From Tricholoma matsutake (taxonomy: Eukaryota > Basidiomycota > Agaricomycetes > Agaricales > Tricholomataceae), in contig AP026544.2 of the NCBI GenBank assembly GCA_026075535.2, positions 10,044,001 through 10,108,000 on the forward strand: 64,000 nt of DNA, given 5' to 3'. The position numbers and the translations under genes were made by a program. Shown one piece after another: positions 58,547-64,000 of this stretch (the first letter of the stretch is position 1; the number at the start of each line of letters is the position of its first letter). The notes under the pieces are model-generated. The model saw only the letters and a list, made by a program, of their open reading frames with translations, did no database searches and had not been told where the DNA came from.

Positions 58547-59017
58547 ACCCTAGCGACTTCAAATCAACTCCAATCACTCTGAAACCACTCTCAGTGAATT
58601 CCCTGACCTCAATGACCCCCCAGCACCTACAACAATTTCCATTCTGTGTGCCTTGGTTGTTGGTCAACAAGCCCTTGTTGGAGTTATCAGACTTTTCCCA
58701 CCAAATTCGACGTTCCTCGTCGCCCACTGGTCAGATCGCTTAGTCCTTTTTCTAGGACACTTGGAGACATACCCCCCACCTCCCGTTAACACCGATAGTC
58801 GAACGCGCCCACGGTTCCCGCTCAGCGCTCATCGCAAATCTGAAACACCAAACACTCAAATTACACCCTTCGCTCAAATTGTCTCGCACGCACCCAATTC
58901 AAACGCTATCGTCGAACGGATTCGACAGGCAGATTCGGCACCTTCCCTTCCCTCGAACGCGCCTACGCTTACCCCAATCACACCCATGCTCGCTTCTCAG
59001 CGCTTCGTTCTGCAAAC
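58547..59017 (+). other. CopC 5' leader
   Basis: About 470 bp between the primer site and the gag-pol ATG. CpG-rich in its second half (58790-58990), unlike most of the element. No supported gene. The open frame 58653-59126 overlaps gag in another frame. Confidence 0.6.
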
Positions 59018-62000
59018 ATGTCCAACTCATCACCTAATTTCCCAAATCTCAACAATTGCAATTATGCCTCCTGGAAGGATCAGATGGCTGCCTGGGGATG
59101 TAAACAGGGGTGGTGGAGGGTTGTGACTGGTGATATACAGGAGCCTAGCCCTGGGGATGCAGAGGCACGTCGTTTGTGGTTTCAACTAGTGGATAAGGGG
59201 GCTGGGGACATTTATTTGCATATTGAGGATGACCAGAAGCATCACCTGGGTGGGGTTTTTGACGATCCAAAGAAGATGTGGGAGCTGTTGGAGAGAGGGA
59301 ATCAATCAAAGAAGCCTGGTATGCACTTCAATACCTATGATGACTTATTCTCTGTTAGGAAACAAGAGAGTGAGGGCCTGGAAGGTCTCATAGCTCGCGT
59401 TTCTGAGAAGGTCCATGCTATCAAGGATCTCCATCCCTCTGGCTTCACCCTCAATGACCTTGACAATGAACTTCACTCCATGGCTCTCATCCGTGCCCTT
59501 CCCAATGAATATTCCTCATTTGTCTCTTCCCTCATGCTCATCGACAATCTTGATCGCTCTACTATTCATGAAGCGTTCAGGAATGAGCAATTAAACCGTG
59601 AACGTTGTTCTGGGTTCTCCAGTGACTCCATATCCGGTACTGCTCTAGCCACCTCTTCAGTTATCGGTTTACTCTGTGACTTTTGCGGATTTAAAGGTCA
59701 TACCCTACCTCAGTGCAGGAAATTCCTTGCTGCAAAGACGGAGGCACGTAAACCCAAGTGGTCTTGCATTGCTAACACCTCTACAACCACATCCTCCACA
59801 TCACCTTCCTCTCCTGAAAGCGCAGCTGTTGCTACTGCCGTTTCAGTTGCTGAGTTTGCTGGGAATGCAAGTTATCGTTCCTCTCAACCCACTCCTACTT
59901 CAACCACAACTTACCTTTGGAATGCAGACACAGGCGCCACGTCTCATATGACACCTCATCGCAACTGGCTTCACAATTATACCCCTTTTTGTGTCCCAAT
60001 TCATCTTGCGGACAATACTATTGTCTATTCTGAAGGTGTAGGAAGTGTGGTGTTTAAACCGATTATTGCAGGAAAAGAATTGAGGGCTGTCAAGTTTACT
60101 CATGTTTTGCATGTCCCCGATCTCCAGAACAATCTCCTCTCAGTCTTGTATTTACCCCGTCAACGTGGTATTGACATTTATATCTCTGCCAATGAACTTG
60201 CAATGATATTCTTACTTGATGGTGAACGCCTTTTCATGGCTCCCATTGATGAGAACAATTCTGCATTTCTTGCTGGGACTACTGAGGTGTTCACCGAGCA
60301 TGCTCACCACTCCATATCCACTCTTCCTGCAGACCGCAATCTCTGGCATTGTCATTTTGCTCATCATGGCTATGATGTTGTCAATAAGATTGTGAAGGAT
60401 GAGCTGGTGACTGGTATGCATATTAATATGCATGCCAAACCAGACCCTATATGCGAACCTTCTTTAGCTGGCAAGATGAATGCACATCCATTCCCCACTT
60501 CCTCTAGTTGTGCTGCCAATCCCCTTGATCTCATCCACTCCAATTTGCATGGTCCCTTCAAAACACGTACTCACTCTGGGTATCGTTACTGGATCACTTT
60601 CATTGATGACAATACTCATTTCCGCTCCAAATACTTCCTTCATACCAAAGATCAGGCATTTAATGCATTCAAGTTATTCAAAGTGAAAGCTGAGAATCAC
60701 TGGAATCGCAAAATCAAGGCTATGATTGATGACAAGGGAGGTGAGTACATGTCTAATGAATTCCTTGCATTCACGGATCAGTGTGGGATTGAACGTTTGC
60801 ATACTGTTTGCAATTGACCTCAACAGAATGGCATTGCTGAATGAGTGAACTGCAGTATTGAGGAACATGCTACTGCCATGCTTTATGAAGCTGGTTTACC
60901 TCCTTCTTTCTTGGGTGAGGCTGTCGATGCATACATCACAGTCCAGAACAAGTATCCCACTCATTCCCTCTCAGAGAAAACCCCCTTTGAACTCTGGCAT
61001 AAGCGTAAACCAGATGTCTCAAATCTCCGAGTTTGGGGTTGTGCTGCATATGTTCACATCCAGAAGGATAAGCATACTGGGATTGGCTCTCACATGGAGA
61101 AGTGTGTTTTCATTGGCTACCCTGAGGGTTACAAAGCCTGGAAATTCTACAATCCTGTGACCAAGCATACTGTGATCTGTGAATGTGCTGAATTTGACGA
61201 GCACTATTTTCCTGGTCTCAAACACACTTGGAATGAGCCACCTGTTGATCCCTCTTCCCCTCTCATCATGTCCAAGTATCTTACACCTTTGACAGTTCCT
61301 GATCTTAGTGACATTGATCCTGAACCTGTACAGGCAATTCTTCCTTCTGCTGTAACTGATCTTGATAATGATCCTGTTCCATCTCAATCTCCTGCTCATG
61401 CTCCTACTCCTCCTGCTTCTTCTCCTCCTGCTAATACTACCCCTCACACTCCCACTCCACCTACTCAGACACCTGCTGTATCTCCACCTCAGACCCCAAT
61501 TTCATCTCCTCCTCCATCACTTCCTCTGCTTTTAGAGCATCGAGCTGCTAATCCATGCAAGAATGCTGGATTGCCACCACGGGCTTGGAATGAGCCCCTT
61601 GCTCCAATCCCAGCTCCACAATTCGATCAACCTTCATCTGATGATGAGTCTGGTCCAGTTGTTGGTGATGGTTTGGATTCTAGTATTGATCTTGCATTAT
61701 CTACTCGTTATGCAGACCCACAGTCATTCAAGGAGGCTATGAAGCGCTCAGATGCACGAAAATGGCAGGAGGCAGCAAATGCAGAGATGAACAATCATTT
61801 TGAGAACGGGACTTGGGATTATGTGGAGTTACCTCCTGGTGCAAAGGTAGTTGGATGCAAATGGGTTTTTAACCTCAAGCATAATGCTGATGGCTCCATT
61901 GAGTGTTACAAAGGTCGGGTTGTGGCTAAGGGTTTCACCCAACGCCCTGGTTTTGAATATGCAGAAGATGCTACGTTCTCCCCAGTTTATCATCCTGCTT

Positions 62001-63268
62001 CACTTTGGCTAATTCTTGCATTGGCTGCAAGGAAAGACCTCCACCTTTGCTCTCTTGACATCTCCCATGCTTTCTTACTTGGGAAAGAACTTGAGGAAGT
62101 CATCTACATGTGCCAACCCAAGGGTTTCCATCAAGGTAACCCAAACACAGTTTGTCTGCTGTGTAAACCTCTCTATGGGTTGAAACAGTCTGCTCGCCAT
62201 GAGGTATTGACAGCTATGGGATTTACACGCTGTGAAGCAGACTGTGCTGTTTATATTTACACATGAGGTGAAGTCAGGGTAATTGTTCCAATCTTTATCG
62301 ATGACATTACTCTTGCTGGGACTTCTACTTCTGCCATTGACAAGGTAGTTGAAGATCTCAAATCCTATTTCAAACTTTGTGATCTTGGTTCTACTCAATT
62401 CCTACTTGGCATCCACATTACTCATGACCTCACAAATCACACCATCTCCCTCTCCCAACATCAGTACATCGTTGATGTGCTTGAATGTTTTGGTATGTCA
62501 GATTGCAAACCTGTCTTGACTCCCATGGATCCCTCCCTTTCATTGACTTCTGACATGTGCCCCAAAACAGAGGAAGATGTTGCAGAAATGCACAATGTTC
62601 CTTATTTGGTTGCTGTTGGGTCTTTGATGTACCTTGCCACCACCACCCGTCCGGACATTGCTTATACAGTTGGTGTACTTGGTTGTTTCAACCACAACCC
62701 TGGTCCTCATCATTGGCTTGCAGTCAAGCATCTACTTCGCTATCTCAAGGGTACTATGGACTACAAACTAGTCTATGGACCTGATGAGGATGGTAGTGAG
62801 TTATTCACAACTTACACTGATGCTGACCATGGTGGTAACAAGGATAATGGTTGCTCAACTGGTGGCTATTTGACTTGTGTCGGTGGAGGTGCAGTTGACT
62901 GGCAGAGTTGGCTACAACCTTTTGTGACACTTTCCACCACAGAGGCTGAGTTTGTTGCTGCAGTAGAGGCTGGAAAGGAAATCAAGTGGACTCGCAGCAT
63001 TTTACAGGAATTTGGATATCCTGTTGATCGTTCGTCCACTCTCTTCATTGATAACCAGTCTGCTCTCACTGTTTCCAAAAACCTGGAGCACCATGGACAA
63101 ATGAAGCACCTTGATCTCAAGTACTACTGGCTACGTGATGAAGTTGAAGCTGGCACCATTTCCCCTGTCTATATCCCCACCACTGACCAACTTGCCGACA
63201 TTCTTACCAAGGCACTACCTTGTGTAACGGTGGAAAAATTCTGGACTCTTCTTGGTTTAAAGGTGTGA
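59018..63268 (+). pseudogene. CopC gag-pol polyprotein, broken only by three TGA
   Basis: One frame of 1,416 residues plus stop, from ATG 59018 (MSNSSPNFPNLNNCNYASWK) to TGA 63266. There is no frameshift; TGA at 60815, 60842 and 62264 are the only breaks. Domains: gag with UBN2-like region and knuckle CDFCGFKGHTLPQC (59679-59720); protease NADTGATSHM (59923-59952); integrase zinc site WHCHFAHH..CEPSLAGK (last Cys changed to Ser), IHSNLHGP (60534-60557, first catalytic Asp to Asn), DDKGGEYM and NGIAE; Pro/Thr-rich linker (61380-61520); RT KWVFNLKHN..LYGLKQSA and FIDDITLAG (62293-62320); RNase H TYTDADHGG, STTEAEF and DILTKALP. The TGA are next to CGC to TGC changes (VCN, VNC), which points to CpG decay. 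Confidence 0.92.
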
Positions 63269-63305
63269 TTTCAGCGATTTTGAGAGTTGCTTTATCAAGG
63301 GGGGG

Positions 63306-63570
63306 TGTTAAATGTATGATTCACCATCTCTCTATTTTACTTCTATCCTACTTCTATTCCATGTCCTATCACTTGTAGTTACACTCATGGGCACTTAGAG
63401 TAGTTTCCACCTTGTGTTTATCACTGTTTGTTTCACAGTATGTAGACTGCAGAGTCCGGAGTTTTGCACTCTTCAGTTGCTCACTCTGGACTCCAGCTGT
63501 TCAGTCTATCTGAGTCTCCCTTCACAGTTGCTAGGTTAAACTGCACTAAAGGCAACCTCAGACTTTAGCA
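63306..63570 (+). repeat. CopC 3' LTR
   Basis: 265 bp, the same as the 5' LTR without its 55-bp duplication. It follows the run caaggggggg. Confidence 0.92.
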
Positions 63571-63660
63571 TTTTTCTCTTTGCTACAGCCTCCCATAACG
63601 TTGATGGGAGGGAATAGGTTCTTCAGCAATGACCCAATGAATGACAGTGACTCTGAGACC
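63571..63660 (-). pseudogene. Probable CopA gag N-terminus
   Basis: On the minus strand the frame LFPPINVMGGCSKE joins in phase with NYAVWKIKM at 58211 if CopC and one copy of the target site are removed. The pattern (hydrophobic Pro-Ile-Asn stretch before ENYAVWK) fits copia gag starts. The upstream end is not clear and no CopA 5' LTR was found to 64000. Confidence 0.45.
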
Positions 63661-64000
63661 AACGACCAGTCTCAAAGGGGGAGGGACATTAGGAGGAATA
63701 GGGAAGGAGGACAAGGACTCAAGCTGCAAGGCTCGAGGCAATGAGAGAGAGAAATCGAGCCACAAGGCCTGAGACCAAGGGAGCGAGAGACGCGAGATCA
63801 AAGAGGCACCCAAGGTCAAGATCCTTCACCCAACTTGGGCAAAAGGAGAATGGGACAAGAGGATGGGGGATGGAGGAATGATGCCCAATTGGGCATTGTG
63901 GTTCATCATTTTGGATGTGACGTCTGCAAGCAGTATGCCATGCATGTGTACCAGCTGGAGTTTGACCAGGACCCTGACTATCTCAACGCTAAGGACCGCC
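63661..64000 (+). other. Unassigned end of window
   Basis: Purine-rich, with Arg/Glu/Gly-rich frames broken by TGA. The last ~110 bases carry an open plus-strand frame (VHHFGCDVCKQYAMHVYQLE..) that runs off the window and has a C-x2-C pair. It could be an exon or gag of a further element. No family is recognised. Confidence 0.3.

Larger units (their letters stand above)
58212..63570 (+). mobile_element. CopC: nearly intact Ty1/copia retrotransposon
   Basis: LTRs at 58212-58531 and 63306-63570, primer site, one long gag-pol frame and a polypurine tract (caaggggggg, 63296-63305). It lies in CopA gag in the opposite orientation. The target site ttctc precedes it (58207-58211). On the other side ttctc is at 63574-63578, after three extra T. 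It is the best preserved element in the window. Confidence 0.92.

Noticed and set aside
58653..59126. 157-residue plus-strand frame in the CopC leader
   Set aside because: It overlaps the start of gag in another frame and has no recognisable domain.
3000..62000. Classical RIP or TCG-limited mutation
   Set aside because: Changes occur at CpG with A, T, C or G before the C, and not at CpA as in Neurospora RIP. General CpG deamination fits better.
59018..63268. TGA recoding (as Arg, Trp or selenocysteine) to explain TGA-only breaks
   Set aside because: TGA appears at former CGA sites together with CGC to TGC and GAY to AAY changes, and TGA serves as the end codon of the hydrolase and CopC frames. 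Mutation is the simpler reading.
1..64000. tRNA or rRNA genes
   Set aside because: No cloverleaf or rRNA core sequence was noticed. The only tRNA-related sequences are primer binding sites. A covariance-model scan could not be run.

Overview
The window is from a basidiomycete fungus, very probably an Agaricomycete. The evidence is spliced genes with 45-60 nt introns, a KDZ transposase with its CxC2-type zinc region, and chromodomain Ty3/gypsy elements. Only about the first 1.7 kb looks like host sequence: a five-exon alpha/beta-hydrolase gene (319-1689) with a duplicated 5' segment upstream.

Almost everything else is one nested heap of transposons. The outermost element is an old Ty1/copia copy, here called CopA. 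It lies mainly on the minus strand, from its 3' LTR (1730-1919) to its gag near 58-63.6 kb. It has been cut by CopB (2362-8051), GypA (8878-15064), GypE (34090-40166), GypD (LTRs at 32461-32671 and 56136-56346), a 1.03-kb hAT-like element (56497-57530) and CopC (58212-63570). GypD was in turn invaded by a 10.7-kb KDZ DNA transposon (17668-28375), by a long-LTR gypsy element GypC and by a solo LTR. GypC was invaded by GypB (40562-46781). GypE carries a 299-bp hAT-like MITE.

The order of the pieces makes sense only if bases 15065-40561 were inverted by recombination between GypA and GypB, two inverted copies of one family. The target-site duplications of these two elements are exchanged, their LTR variants pair by original insertion, and two interrupted reading frames (CopA reverse transcriptase and a zinc-finger gene) rejoin in phase once the inversion is undone. 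Undoing it also reunites GypD with its 5-bp duplication (ctacc) and GypC with its 3' LTR.

Points of biological interest: GypC, once reassembled, carries a spliced gene in antisense orientation between pol and the 3' LTR, and a 17-nt copy of its polypurine tract inside pol. GypA and GypB have the Tf1/sushi-type self-priming signature. CopB and CopC have primer sites matching the anticodon arm of initiator tRNA. The KDZ element carries a 2-oxoglutarate/Fe(II) dioxygenase-like gene and a second spliced gene, flanked by long inverted arrays of short repeats. Nearly every premature stop in the transposons is TGA at an ancestral CGA arginine, and six elements have lost a catalytic aspartate by GAY to AAY after a C. 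Both are the footprint of CpG decay, as expected from cytosine methylation. The elements are therefore mostly dead, although CopC is broken by only three TGA codons.
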